Source of the DNA: Cytobacillus solani
Lineage (GTDB): Bacteria; Bacillota; Bacilli; Bacillales; Cytobacillaceae
Reading direction: 5' to 3'
Length of the DNA: 64,000 nucleotides
Assembly: GCF_001420595.1 (NCBI RefSeq)
Contig: NZ_LJIX01000006.1
Span: forward strand, 1,243,361-1,307,360
Part shown: piece after piece, positions 9,108 through 17,091 of the stretch
Layout: every line of letters starts with the position of its first letter
Position numbering within the stretch: the stretch's first letter is position 1
The notes under the pieces: generated by a model
What the model saw: the letters and a program-made list of their open reading frames with translations, nothing else
Database searches by the model: none
Told to the model about the DNA's origin: nothing
Made by a program: the position numbers and the translations under genes

Positions 9108-9124
9108 TTCTCAGCAAATTCTCA
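9108..9124 (+). promoter_or_regulatory. Candidate operator before the first PepSY gene
   Basis: TTCTCA at 9108 and TTCTCA at 9119 are exact repeats 11 bases apart, 42 bases before the ATG. Nearly the same block (TTTCTCATCAAATTCTAA) lies before the next PepSY gene. Confidence 0.6.
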
Positions 9125-9165
9125 TTATTATGTAAGAAAATATAGGTGTAAAGTGAGGTGTAATA

Positions 9166-9732
9166 ATGAGAAAAAAGCTTTGGCTCTGGATTGCAGGTAG
9201 TGTTGTCCTGCTTGCATTCCTTTTTATAGGATTACAGCAATGGGGAAGAGTAACCACTTCGGCCGACTCTATGTCCCAAGAGGAGGCAGCAGATCTTGTT
9301 GAAAAAAGATACAAAGGTGATATCACAAAAATAGTACAAAACAAAGACGAATATATCATTGAAATGGATAGAAATCAGATGATCTATGAAATAAAACTAA
9401 ATGCTTCAAATGGGGAAGTCCTGTCTTTTTCGAAAATCGGCAGCAGGAAGAAGGAGAATGAAAAAGAACCATCAGAGGGAAAATCTGATCAAGAGATTCA
9501 ACAAGATTTAGAAAAAGATGGGGAGCAGCAAACACCGCAGCTTTTAAGTGAATCAGATGCGAAGGAAATAGCCTTGAAGAAGGTGGAAGGAATCGTAGAT
9601 GATATCGATTTGGAATCCTCTGGAGATCTTACTTACTACCTTGTGGAAATCGAGACGGCTGATGACAGGGAAGCGGTTGTTGAAATACATGCAACAACAG
9701 GAAAGATCCTCTCGGTTTCATGGGATGATTAA
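9166..9732 (+). CDS. ykoJ: Membrane-anchored double-PepSY protein (YkoJ-like)
   Basis: A single N-terminal membrane anchor (residues 5-24, LWLWIAGSVVLLAFLFIG) is followed by two PepSY-like repeats. The first is about 36-90 (EEAADLVEKRYKGDI, ASNGEVLSF); the second is about 122-185 (SESDAKEIALKKVEGIV, ATTGKILSVSWDD). A charged, Lys/Glu/Gln-rich linker separates them. PepSY domains often inhibit proteases or sit at the cell surface as regulators; here no adjacent protease is present. The ATG at 9166 has GAGGTG 8 bases upstream. The gene has its own operator-like repeat and follows the kinase, which points to control by the two-component system. Confidence 0.8.
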   Translation: MRKKLWLWIAGSVVLLAFLFIGLQQWGRVTTSADSMSQEEAADLVEKRYKGDITKIVQNKDEYIIEMDRNQMIYEIKLNASNGEVLSFSKIGSRKKENEKEPSEGKSDQEIQQDLEKDGEQQTPQLLSESDAKEIALKKVEGIVDDIDLESSGDLTYYLVEIETADDREAVVEIHATTGKILSVSWDD

Positions 9733-9736
9733 GCGT

Positions 9737-9753
9737 TTCTCATCAAATTCTAA
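9737..9753 (+). promoter_or_regulatory. Candidate operator before the second PepSY gene
   Basis: TTCTCA (9737) and TTCTAA (9748) lie 11 bases apart in a block closely matching the one at 9108. The match extends over CTCA-CAAATTCT, which is more than chance would give at two such positions. Confidence 0.6.
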
Positions 9754-9832
9754 TCTTCCTTTCCATTTCCTCTAATATTTGCGGGGTATATTGTAGATGT
9801 AGCAAAGAAAGAGGAAATGAAGGAGGAAATGA

Positions 9833-10390
9833 ATGATGAAAAATAAACTATTCATAAGCGGAATTGCGGCAGCATTGCTTGTAGGAGGTACTGTTGCAGT
9901 AAGTGCAGCTAAAAAAGAACCAATGGTTAATGAAGGGAAAATGATTACTGCTCAGGATGCAGAAAAAATAGCGTTAACAAAAGCAGAAGGCAAGGTTGAA
10001 AGCGTAGAGCTAGAAAATCGATTCGGACAGCGTTATTTTGATGTGGATATTGAAAATGGAAAGATCGATTATGATATTCATATCGATGCATACAGCGGGG
10101 ATGTTCTAAAAGTGAAAGAACAAATGGATATGGATGATGATTGGGATGATGACTGGGATGATGACAATTTTGATGAGAAAATAAATACATCAAACAAAAA
10201 TCTCCTCTCATCTGAGAAAGCCATCGAAATTGCAGAAAAAACAGTGAATGGCAAAGTAACTGAAATGGACAAAGATGAAGATGATGGCAGAATGATTTAC
10301 GAATTTGAGCTGAAGACAATCAAAGGAAAAGTAGATCTTGAGCTGGATGCAATCACTGGAAATGTATTGAATGTGGAATATGATGATTAA
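9833..10390 (+). CDS. ykoI: Secreted double-PepSY protein with Asp/Trp-rich linker (YkoI-like)
   Basis: The ATG at 9833 has AAGGAGG upstream. A signal peptide (residues 1-26, ending VAVSAA) precedes two PepSY repeats: about 38-90 (TAQDAEKIALTKAEGKV, IDAYSGDVLKVK) and about 124-184 (SSEKAIEIAEKTVNGKV, DAITGNVLNVEYDD). Between them lies an unusual linker of Asp pairs and triplets with Trp (DMDDDWDDDWDDDNFDE), which could bind cations. It is probably released or held at the surface. A terminator follows. Confidence 0.8.
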   Translation: MMKNKLFISGIAAALLVGGTVAVSAAKKEPMVNEGKMITAQDAEKIALTKAEGKVESVELENRFGQRYFDVDIENGKIDYDIHIDAYSGDVLKVKEQMDMDDDWDDDWDDDNFDEKINTSNKNLLSSEKAIEIAEKTVNGKVTEMDKDEDDGRMIYEFELKTIKGKVDLELDAITGNVLNVEYDD

Positions 10391-10400
10391 TGATAGATGA

Positions 10401-10431
10401 AGCAGGAGACATGAGAGCTCCTGCTTTTTCT
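10401..10431 (+). terminator. Terminator after the PepSY operon
   Basis: AGCAGGAG and CTCCTGCT form an 8-bp stem with a short loop and a TTTTTCTATTTTT tail. Confidence 0.85.
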
Positions 10432-10480
10432 ATTTTTATTATAAAATAGAATCAAACAATATAAATAAAGTAGGGATAAC

Positions 10481-11398
10481 ATGCTTGAGAAACTAAAAAG
10501 GTATTTTCAAACAGCCTATACGGAACAATTTAATCCAAATGATAAAAATAGAAATTGGTTTCAAACGGATGATGGCCATAAATTTGGAATAAGTAAAACG
10601 GCCCTTACCGATGATGAATTAAACCTATTAAATCATTTATTTACTTCCATTGATTATCATGAAGATAGAATATATAACTCTCGCATAAAACAAGAATGGC
10701 ATACATTTTTATATGAACATACAAACGATCTCCCCATTTTAAGCGGAGTCGGGACTGTACGATTTTTTTATTTTTTTCTTAAGACCCCGCTCGAAGATCC
10801 AAATAGCTTTGAAGAAGCAATTATCGGAGGATTTGGTCAGCCCATTTTATTTTGGCAAAGCCGTACACATGGATTCATTATTGATCAAAAACCTCAAGAA
10901 GCTTTCACTAAAATCGAATTTAATCAATTAATTAATACATTAACAAGTGACTTTTTTGTTGAAATTCACGGTTATATCGGTCAATTGAATAAATTCGATC
11001 ATTCATTAAAAGAAAAGTTCTCTTACGAATATCAGTGTATAGAGGCCATTCATCAGGGCGCTCATCAAGAAAAAGTAATGAATTTTTATGAAGGATTTCC
11101 ATTATTACTCATTGAATCACCTTCACTAGCAGATCCACGCATTTTATCGGATTATTTGATTGAGAGTGTTCAGGAACAGGAAATGCTTCATACCCTTCAA
11201 GTGTTTTTTCGAAATAATTTAAATGCTTCATTAACAGCAAAAAAGCTGTATATTCACCGAAATAGTCTTCAGTACCGATTGGATAAGTTTATTGAAAAAA
11301 CAGGAATTGATATTCGTTCTTTTTCAAATGCCACCTTTGTAACGCTTGCAATCTTATTGATAAATAAGAAAAATTCTTTGATTGTACATGATGCCTAA
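10481..11398 (+). CDS. PucR/CdaR-type transcriptional regulator (YxkF-like)
   Basis: This 305-residue protein has a C-terminal helix-turn-helix of the PucR/CdaR type (about 245-300): LQVFFRNNLNASLTAKKLYI, then HRNSLQYRLDKFIEKTGID. The N-terminal 230 residues show no domain I can name, and no membrane segment. The gene directly precedes msmX; B. subtilis also keeps a yxkF regulator gene beside msmX, so an orthologous role is plausible. The ribosome site is weak (GTAGGGATAAC). Its target may be msmX or the sugar genes beyond, which is inference from position only. Confidence 0.7.
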   Translation: MLEKLKRYFQTAYTEQFNPNDKNRNWFQTDDGHKFGISKTALTDDELNLLNHLFTSIDYHEDRIYNSRIKQEWHTFLYEHTNDLPILSGVGTVRFFYFFLKTPLEDPNSFEEAIIGGFGQPILFWQSRTHGFIIDQKPQEAFTKIEFNQLINTLTSDFFVEIHGYIGQLNKFDHSLKEKFSYEYQCIEAIHQGAHQEKVMNFYEGFPLLLIESPSLADPRILSDYLIESVQEQEMLHTLQVFFRNNLNASLTAKKLYIHRNSLQYRLDKFIEKTGIDIRSFSNATFVTLAILLINKKNSLIVHDA

Positions 11399-11505
11399 TT
11401 GCAATTCTGAATATTTTGTGCAGTTTGCATATTTACATCCTTCATCAATGATTATTAAACTATAAACAATATTGATACCATACAACAAAAATGAGGGGGA
11501 GAAAA

Positions 11506-12612
11506 ATGGCTGAATTAAAACTAGAGCATATTTATAAAAAATATGACAATAAGGTAACAGCAGTAAAAGACTTTAATCTTGATATTGAGGATAAGGAATT
11601 TATTGTTTTTGTTGGCCCCTCTGGATGTGGCAAATCAACAACTTTACGAATGATTGCAGGATTAGAGGAAATTTCTGAAGGGGCTCTTCTCATTAATGGA
11701 GTGCGGATGAATGATGTTCCCCCAAAGGACAGAGATATCGCAATGGTATTCCAAAACTATGCCCTTTATCCGCATATGACTGTATATGATAATATGGCAT
11801 TTGGACTTAAGCTTCGCAAATTTCCTAAGGCTGAAATTAATAGCCGTGTAAATGAGGCTGCACGTATACTGGGTCTTGAAGAGTATTTAAACCGTAAACC
11901 TAAAGCTCTATCTGGCGGGCAGCGTCAACGGGTTGCATTGGGACGTGCCATTGTCCGTGATGCAAAGGTCTTTTTAATGGATGAGCCATTATCAAATTTA
12001 GATGCAAAGCTGAGAGTACAGATGCGAGCCGAGATTACAAAGCTTCATCATCGTTTACAAACAACAACAATATATGTTACTCATGATCAAACAGAGGCTA
12101 TGACAATGGCATCTAGGCTTGTTGTTATGAAAGATGGAATTATTCAACAAGTGGGTACACCTAAAGAAGTTTACGAGACACCTGAAAATGCTTTTGTAGG
12201 CGGTTTTATTGGTTCTCCTGCTATGAACTTCTTTAAAGGAACTCTTTCAGATGGGAAAATAAATATTGGGAAGGTTTCAATCGCTATTCCAGAAGGGAAA
12301 ATGAAATATTTACGTGAACAAGGGTATATAAATAAAGAAATAATGATGGGCATTCGTCCAGAGGACCTACATGATGAGCAAATTTTCATTGAGGCTTCTC
12401 AAGCTTCTAGAATTGATGCAAAAATAGAAGTGGCTGAATTAATGGGAGCAGAAACAATGTTATATTCCCAATTGGAGGGCCAGCAATTTATTGCTCGTAT
12501 CGATTCTCGCACGGAAGTGAAAACAGGTCAAATGATCACATTAGCATTAGACATGAACAAGGCTCACTTCTTTGATATGGAAACCGACTATCGTATTCGT
12601 CCGGAGAAATAG
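11506..12612 (+). CDS. msmX: Sugar ABC transporter ATPase, MsmX/UgpC type
   Basis: This ATPase energises carbohydrate importers. It has Walker A (GPSGCGKST, about 37-45), the signature LSGGQRQRVALGRA, Walker B VFLMDEPLSNLD, the switch His in YVTHDQTEA, and a C-terminal regulatory OB/TOBE-like region with GIRPEDLHD. The start is the ATG at 11506, preceded by GAGGGGGAG; an ATG 15 bases upstream would consume that site. The 368 residues fit B. subtilis MsmX (about 365). Neither sugar importer in this window carries an ATPase gene, so this protein is the likely shared motor for both. Confidence 0.92.
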   Translation: MAELKLEHIYKKYDNKVTAVKDFNLDIEDKEFIVFVGPSGCGKSTTLRMIAGLEEISEGALLINGVRMNDVPPKDRDIAMVFQNYALYPHMTVYDNMAFGLKLRKFPKAEINSRVNEAARILGLEEYLNRKPKALSGGQRQRVALGRAIVRDAKVFLMDEPLSNLDAKLRVQMRAEITKLHHRLQTTTIYVTHDQTEAMTMASRLVVMKDGIIQQVGTPKEVYETPENAFVGGFIGSPAMNFFKGTLSDGKINIGKVSIAIPEGKMKYLREQGYINKEIMMGIRPEDLHDEQIFIEASQASRIDAKIEVAELMGAETMLYSQLEGQQFIARIDSRTEVKTGQMITLALDMNKAHFFDMETDYRIRPEK

Positions 12613-12628
12613 ATAAGAAACAAAAAAC

Positions 12629-12649
12629 AATAGATTACGGAAATCTATT
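12629..12649 (+). other. Small hairpin between msmX and galE
   Basis: AATAGATT and AATCTATT form a perfect 8-bp stem around ACGGA, with no T tract. It may be an RNA-stability or weak attenuation element inside an msmX-galE transcript. Confidence 0.35.
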
Positions 12650-12691
12650 ATTACACAAGGTCAAAGAAATTGTAGCTGAGGAGAGATAATC

Positions 12692-13663
12692 TTGATTCTT
12701 GTTGTTGGCGGTGCTGGCTATATAGGCAGTCATCTAGTTAAGGAACTTGTAGAAAACGAAGATGTCATTGTTCTTGATAATCTATCAACAGGGCATCGAG
12801 AAGCAGTGGATTCCCGTGCCATATTTGTTGAAGGTGATCTTGGAAACGAAGAAGTGCTGCAAATGATCTTCAAAAGCTACCCTATCAAAGCCGTTATGCA
12901 CTTTGCAGCTTATAGTTTAGTTGGCGAATCCGTACTTGATCCGCTCAAATACTACGAAAATAATGTGGCTTCTACATTAAAACTATTAAAAGTAATGCTG
13001 AATAATAAAGTGGAAAACTTTATTTTCTCATCTACAGCAGCCGTTTATGGAATTCCGGCTGTTGAAATCATAGACGAAAAAACAGCGGCATCTCCAATTA
13101 ATCCTTATGGGCATTCTAAATTATTGATTGAACAGATGTTGGCAGATTTTAAAGCCGCGTACGGATTAAATTATGTTATTTTGCGATATTTTAATGCAGC
13201 AGGTGCTCACGAGTCTGCTAAGATTGGCGAGAGCCATCATCCTGAGACACATTTAATTCCAATCATTCTTCAACAGCTATTAGGCCAACGAGAGAAAGTT
13301 TCCATTTTTGGTTCTGATTATGAAACACCAGATGGAACGTGTATTCGTGATTATATTCATGTAAATGATTTAGCTAGTGCACATATTCTTGCACTTAAAG
13401 CCTTATTATCAAAGGAAAAATCAGCAGAAGTTTATAATCTTGGCAATGGGCAAGGTTTTTCTGTAAAAGAAGTGATTGAGACATGTGAAAAGATAACAGG
13501 GCTAAAAGTACATGCCGAAATCGCCGACCGCCGAGCCGGTGATCCAGCAAGACTTGTAGCCTCTGCTCAAAAGATCTTTTCAGAGCTTGAATGGAGGGCA
13601 GAACGGGATTTAGAACAAATCATTTCTGATGCATGGAGATGGCATCAAAATCAATTATATTAA
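12692..13663 (+). CDS. galE: UDP-glucose 4-epimerase
   Basis: This short-chain dehydrogenase-type enzyme interconverts UDP-galactose and UDP-glucose (some also UDP-GalNAc and UDP-GlcNAc). The Rossmann loop GGAGYIGSH lies at residues 5-13. The catalytic SSTAAVYG and YGHSK (Tyr near 147) are present, and the FNAAGAH substrate loop follows. The start is TTG at 12692 with GAGGAGAG upstream. The 323-residue length is usual. Beside the phosphorylase and galT, it completes the route from galactose 1-phosphate to UDP-glucose. A strong terminator follows. Confidence 0.92.
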   Translation: MILVVGGAGYIGSHLVKELVENEDVIVLDNLSTGHREAVDSRAIFVEGDLGNEEVLQMIFKSYPIKAVMHFAAYSLVGESVLDPLKYYENNVASTLKLLKVMLNNKVENFIFSSTAAVYGIPAVEIIDEKTAASPINPYGHSKLLIEQMLADFKAAYGLNYVILRYFNAAGAHESAKIGESHHPETHLIPIILQQLLGQREKVSIFGSDYETPDGTCIRDYIHVNDLASAHILALKALLSKEKSAEVYNLGNGQGFSVKEVIETCEKITGLKVHAEIADRRAGDPARLVASAQKIFSELEWRAERDLEQIISDAWRWHQNQLY

Positions 13664-13670
13664 GCAATCA

Positions 13671-13705
13671 CCCTTGTTTACAAAAGTAAACAAGGGTCTA
13701 TTTTT
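13671..13705 (+). terminator. Terminator after galE
   Basis: CCCTTGTTTAC and GTAAACAAGGG form a perfect 11-bp stem with an AAAA loop and a TCTATTTTT tail. Confidence 0.9.
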
Positions 13706-13722
13706 AATAGAATATGTTTTTT

Positions 13723-14580
13723 CTATTGCCTTATGATTCTCCTTTTATTTTTTTTCGCGTTTTTTGACTTTCTGTATTGTGAAGGAGATAGATTTGTCTC
13801 ACGTTTAAAGGACTGTGCAAAGAAGGATTGGGACGAAAAACCGGTTATGGTTGAAATATTGGAAATTGGATAATTGGTGGTTTCCAACAATATTTTGCTT
13901 TCTCTGATGCGGGTTTGAATTAAGTATTCAATTGGAGAAACACCGACAATTTTCTTGAAGGAATGAGCTAGATAGTATTTATTAATATGACTGGCTTTTG
14001 CTAAAGTATCTAGATTAATATTTTCGCGAAAATGCTGCTTAATGTAGTTTTTGATAAATGCAATATCTTTATTGATTTTTTGGGCGGAGGTTTTCTCTAA
14101 GTTGAAGGCTTTTTTTCTCATCATTTTTAGCAGCAAAATTTCTAACATATCTTGTATGACCAATTCATAATCTTCTTTTTGATTCTCCACTTCTTCTATC
14201 AATTGCTGGAGGTAAAAGAGATAGATTTCCTGTTCTTTTTTGTAATTGTAAATCGTAACCTGACCCGGATGATCTGGAGAAGAAAAGGCAAGACCTTGGA
14301 TACCAAGTGCAATATATTCGAGCGGGTAATCGTCACAAGACTTTTCTGTGTGTTCGATATTTGGATTGATGATAATTAAATCATGCTCTTTAACGGGAAT
14401 CTCTTCATTAGAAAATATAAATGTTCCTTTTCCCTTGGTTATATATAGCAGCTCTGTAAAATGATGCGTATGGTTTGTGCTATGCCAATCTTTGTCATAT
14501 TTTGATTTTGTTACATAAAGAAGCTTAACTGGAAGATGGCTTCTTCGTGATTGTGGTACAGCATATATATCATTGGACAA
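13723..14580 (-). CDS. AraC-family transcriptional regulator with cupin sensor domain
   Basis: The 285-residue protein has an N-terminal cupin-like ligand domain (residues 15-120, with HTHHFTELLYITKGKG and HDLIIINPNIEHTE). Two C-terminal helix-turn-helix motifs lie at about 185-275 (INLDTLAKASHINKYYLAHS, VSPIEYLIQTRI, FAQSFKRETNLSPSQYRK). It starts with TTG at 14580, with GGGAGGGAG upstream. It is divergent from the galacto-N-biose/lacto-N-biose import operon starting at 14752. That placement suggests it activates this operon in response to the imported sugar, possibly through the palindrome at 14710-14727. Confidence 0.85.
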   Translation of the reverse strand: MSNDIYAVPQSRRSHLPVKLLYVTKSKYDKDWHSTNHTHHFTELLYITKGKGTFIFSNEEIPVKEHDLIIINPNIEHTEKSCDDYPLEYIALGIQGLAFSSPDHPGQVTIYNYKKEQEIYLFYLQQLIEEVENQKEDYELVIQDMLEILLLKMMRKKAFNLEKTSAQKINKDIAFIKNYIKQHFRENINLDTLAKASHINKYYLAHSFKKIVGVSPIEYLIQTRIRESKILLETTNYPISNISTITGFSSQSFFAQSFKRETNLSPSQYRKSKNAKKNKRRIIRQ

Positions 14581-14686
14581 GGTGACTCCCTCCCCTAAAC
14601 GAATTTATTATTCATATTATAAGGATATTAGTAAATTATTACAATGGAAAGCAAGATACCTAAAAAACTGAACAAGATGTTTATTG

Positions 14687-14700
14687 TGGAAGCGCTTTTA
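14687..14700. promoter_or_regulatory. Candidate cre site (CcpA) in the import operon promoter
   Basis: TGGAAGCGCTTTTA matches the cre pattern TGWAANCGNTNWCA at all but two positions and centres on the palindrome AAGCGCTT. A plausible promoter, TTGTGG (14684) with 18 bases to TATACT (14708), overlaps it, so bound CcpA would block polymerase. Confidence 0.55.
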
Positions 14701-14709
14701 TCTTTCGTA

Positions 14710-14727
14710 TACTTTACCTATAAAGTA
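14710..14727. promoter_or_regulatory. Perfect palindrome, candidate operator of the import operon
   Basis: TACTTTA (14710-14716) and TAAAGTA (14721-14727) are exact inverse complements around CCTA. The site overlaps the likely -10 region and ends 24 bases before the ATG. It may bind a repressor, or form an mRNA 5' hairpin. Confidence 0.45.
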
Positions 14728-14751
14728 AAGGGAAAAAGGGGGAGGATTATT

Positions 14752-16104
14752 ATGAAGTTGAAAAAGAAGCTTTGGTTAACTGGAATGACAGCGTTATTAT
14801 CTTTTAGTTTAATAGCTTGTCAGAGTAATGAAACAGCAAAAGTTGATGAATCTGGCAGTGGAAAAGACTCCGGTGAAAAACAAACCTTACATGTTGCAGC
14901 ACTTGAATCAGCTTATGGGAAGGATATGTGGACGAAGGTCATTGATGCCTATGAAGCTGCAAATCCAAATGTTGATGTGGAATTGACTGTGGATAAAAAT
15001 CTTGAAGATGTGATCAGTCCAAATATGAAAGCTGGAAACTATCCAGATGTTGTTTTATTGGCAACTGGAAGAAAACTGGCATTGACTGAAACATTAATTA
15101 AAGACCAAGCATTAGAGGATATTACCGATGTTTTGGATATGAACGTGTATGGGGAAGACGTGAAAGTCAAGGATAAGTTAGTCCCGGGCTTCACTGATAC
15201 TCTTGCAACAAACCCTTATAATGACGGAAAAATGTACTTGTCTCCGATGTTCTACAGTCCAACCGGATTGTTCTACAATGCTGGATTGTTGAAAGAAAAA
15301 GGCTGGGAATTGCCGAAGACTTGGGATGAAATGTGGGCATTAGGTGATCAAGCAAAAGCAGAGGGAATTTCCTTATTCACTTACCCTACTACAGGTTACT
15401 TTGATGCATTTATGTATTCACTATTACTAGAAGCTGGCGGACCTGACTTCTACAATAAAGCAATGACATATGAAGATGGCATTTGGGAATCACCAGAAGC
15501 AACACAGGTATTTGAAATTATTGGAAAATTAGCAAAATATACAGCTCCAACAACTGTTGCCAATGCTAATGATAAAGACTATACGAAAAACCAACAATTA
15601 ATTCTTGATAACAAGGCACTATTTATGCCGAATGGGACGTGGGTAGTTGGCGAAATGGGAGAAGCCCCAAGAGCAGATGGCTTTGAATGGGGAATGACAG
15701 CTTTACCAGCTATTGAAGACAATGGCGCCCGTTACGCTTTTACATTCTTTGAACAGTTGTGGATCCCTTCTGCTGCCAAAAATAAACAGACAGCTAAGGA
15801 ATTTATAACATATGTGTATTCAGATGAGGCAGCAGGTATCTTTGCAGAATCAGGTGCGATTCAGCCAATCGAAGGCATTTCCGAGAAATTGTCAGGAGAT
15901 AGTAAACTCTTCTATAGTATTTATGATTCGGGAGCTAAAGCAGGAATGGGCGGATTTGCTGCTACAGAGGCTGTTGAAGGAGTCAGTATGGCAGATACGT
16001 TATTTGGAACAATTGATAGTATTGTTTCTGGTGATAAAAAGGTAAAAGATTGGCAGAAATCCGTTGAAAAAGTGAGTGACCAAATGCGTGCTGCTTTAAA
16101 ATAA
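14752..16104 (+). CDS. Sugar ABC transporter substrate-binding lipoprotein (GNB/LNB importer)
   Basis: This family 1 extracellular solute-binding protein has 450 residues. The start is the ATG at 14752 after GGGGGAGG; an ORF extension to 14644 lacks a ribosome site and crosses the promoter. A lipoprotein signal ends in SLIAC, giving a lipid-modified Cys at about residue 23. The mature part shows the usual family pattern (YPDVVLLATGRK, LFYNAGLLKEKGWELPKTWD, WVVGEMGEAPR, AAKNKQTAKEFITY). Two permease genes and the GH112 phosphorylase follow in one operon, so galacto-N-biose or lacto-N-biose is the probable ligand. Confidence 0.88.
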   Translation: MKLKKKLWLTGMTALLSFSLIACQSNETAKVDESGSGKDSGEKQTLHVAALESAYGKDMWTKVIDAYEAANPNVDVELTVDKNLEDVISPNMKAGNYPDVVLLATGRKLALTETLIKDQALEDITDVLDMNVYGEDVKVKDKLVPGFTDTLATNPYNDGKMYLSPMFYSPTGLFYNAGLLKEKGWELPKTWDEMWALGDQAKAEGISLFTYPTTGYFDAFMYSLLLEAGGPDFYNKAMTYEDGIWESPEATQVFEIIGKLAKYTAPTTVANANDKDYTKNQQLILDNKALFMPNGTWVVGEMGEAPRADGFEWGMTALPAIEDNGARYAFTFFEQLWIPSAAKNKQTAKEFITYVYSDEAAGIFAESGAIQPIEGISEKLSGDSKLFYSIYDSGAKAGMGGFAATEAVEGVSMADTLFGTIDSIVSGDKKVKDWQKSVEKVSDQMRAALK

Positions 16105-16134
16105 CTAGTACTAGTTTTATAGTTTTCACTACGT

Positions 16135-16164
16135 ATAACGGTGAGTAACCTTTCTCACCGTTAT
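16135..16164 (+). other. Stem-loop between binding-protein and permease genes
   Basis: ATAACGGTGAG and CTCACCGTTAT make a perfect 11-bp stem with an 8-base loop and no T tract. Such hairpins commonly protect the 3' end of the binding-protein message, allowing more of it than of the permeases. Confidence 0.6.
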
Positions 16165-16188
16165 ATTTATTAGCCCGAGGTGAAGGAA

Positions 16189-17079
16189 ATGAATAAAAAA
16201 AAGGAAAAAAGGATATTTATCTTCATTTGTACTGCCCCCGCATTGATTTTATTTGCGATTTTTATGATTGTACCTACAGTTGAGGTATTTAGGATGTCCT
16301 TATATAAGTGGGGCGGATTTACTAATGAAAAAGTATTTGTCGGTCTTAATAACTTCAAAATCCTATGGAATGATATGAACTTCTTTCGATCTCTCCAAAA
16401 CAGTATTGTCTTGATTGTTATTGTCACACTCATCACTATGGTGATAGCCATCTTGTTTGCCACTTTATTAACGAGAGAGAAGCTGAAAGGAAACAGCTTT
16501 TTCAGAGTGATCTTCTACATTCCTAATATCCTGTCCATTGTGGTTATTGCAGGAATTTTTTCTGCGGTTTATGATCCGACAACAGGTTTGTTGAATAATA
16601 TGCTGGCTTTATTTAATCTCGAAAACCTTCAAAAAATGTGGCTCGGCGATCAGAAAATTGCTATCTACAGCATCGGTGGTGCGCTTGTCTGGCAGGCGAT
16701 TGGCTATTATATGGTCATGTATATGTCTAGTATAGCAAGCATTCCAGAAAGCTTTTATGAAGCATCTGCTTTGGAAGGTGCTGGTCGAGTCCGACAATTT
16801 TTCAGCATTACGTTACCGTTAATTTGGAACAACATTCGAACAACACTTACTTTCTTTATTATTAGTACGATTAATTTAAGTTTTCTTCTAGTCCAAGCGA
16901 TGACAGGCGGCGGACCTGATGGATCGACAGAAGTATTTTTAAGCTATATGTATAAGCAGGCATATACGAATTCTTCTTATGGATATGGAATGGCAATCGG
17001 CGTGGTCATTTTCTTATTCTCATTCCTATTATCTGCAATTATCAGCCATATTACCAAACGGGAAGTGCTGGAGTATTAA
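16189..17079 (+). CDS. Sugar ABC transporter permease, MalF/UgpA type
   Basis: The 296-residue protein has six predicted membrane helices, the first at about residues 8-30. The EAA loop that docks the ATPase reads YEASALEGAGRVRQFFSITL (about 189-208). The ATG at 16189 has GAGGTG 6 bases upstream; a GTG 9 bases earlier is possible but overlaps that site. It pairs with the next gene to form the importer channel. Neither gene is accompanied by an ATPase. Confidence 0.9.
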   Translation: MNKKKEKRIFIFICTAPALILFAIFMIVPTVEVFRMSLYKWGGFTNEKVFVGLNNFKILWNDMNFFRSLQNSIVLIVIVTLITMVIAILFATLLTREKLKGNSFFRVIFYIPNILSIVVIAGIFSAVYDPTTGLLNNMLALFNLENLQKMWLGDQKIAIYSIGGALVWQAIGYYMVMYMSSIASIPESFYEASALEGAGRVRQFFSITLPLIWNNIRTTLTFFIISTINLSFLLVQAMTGGGPDGSTEVFLSYMYKQAYTNSSYGYGMAIGVVIFLFSFLLSAIISHITKREVLEY

Positions 17080-17091
17080 GGGGGGATAAAC

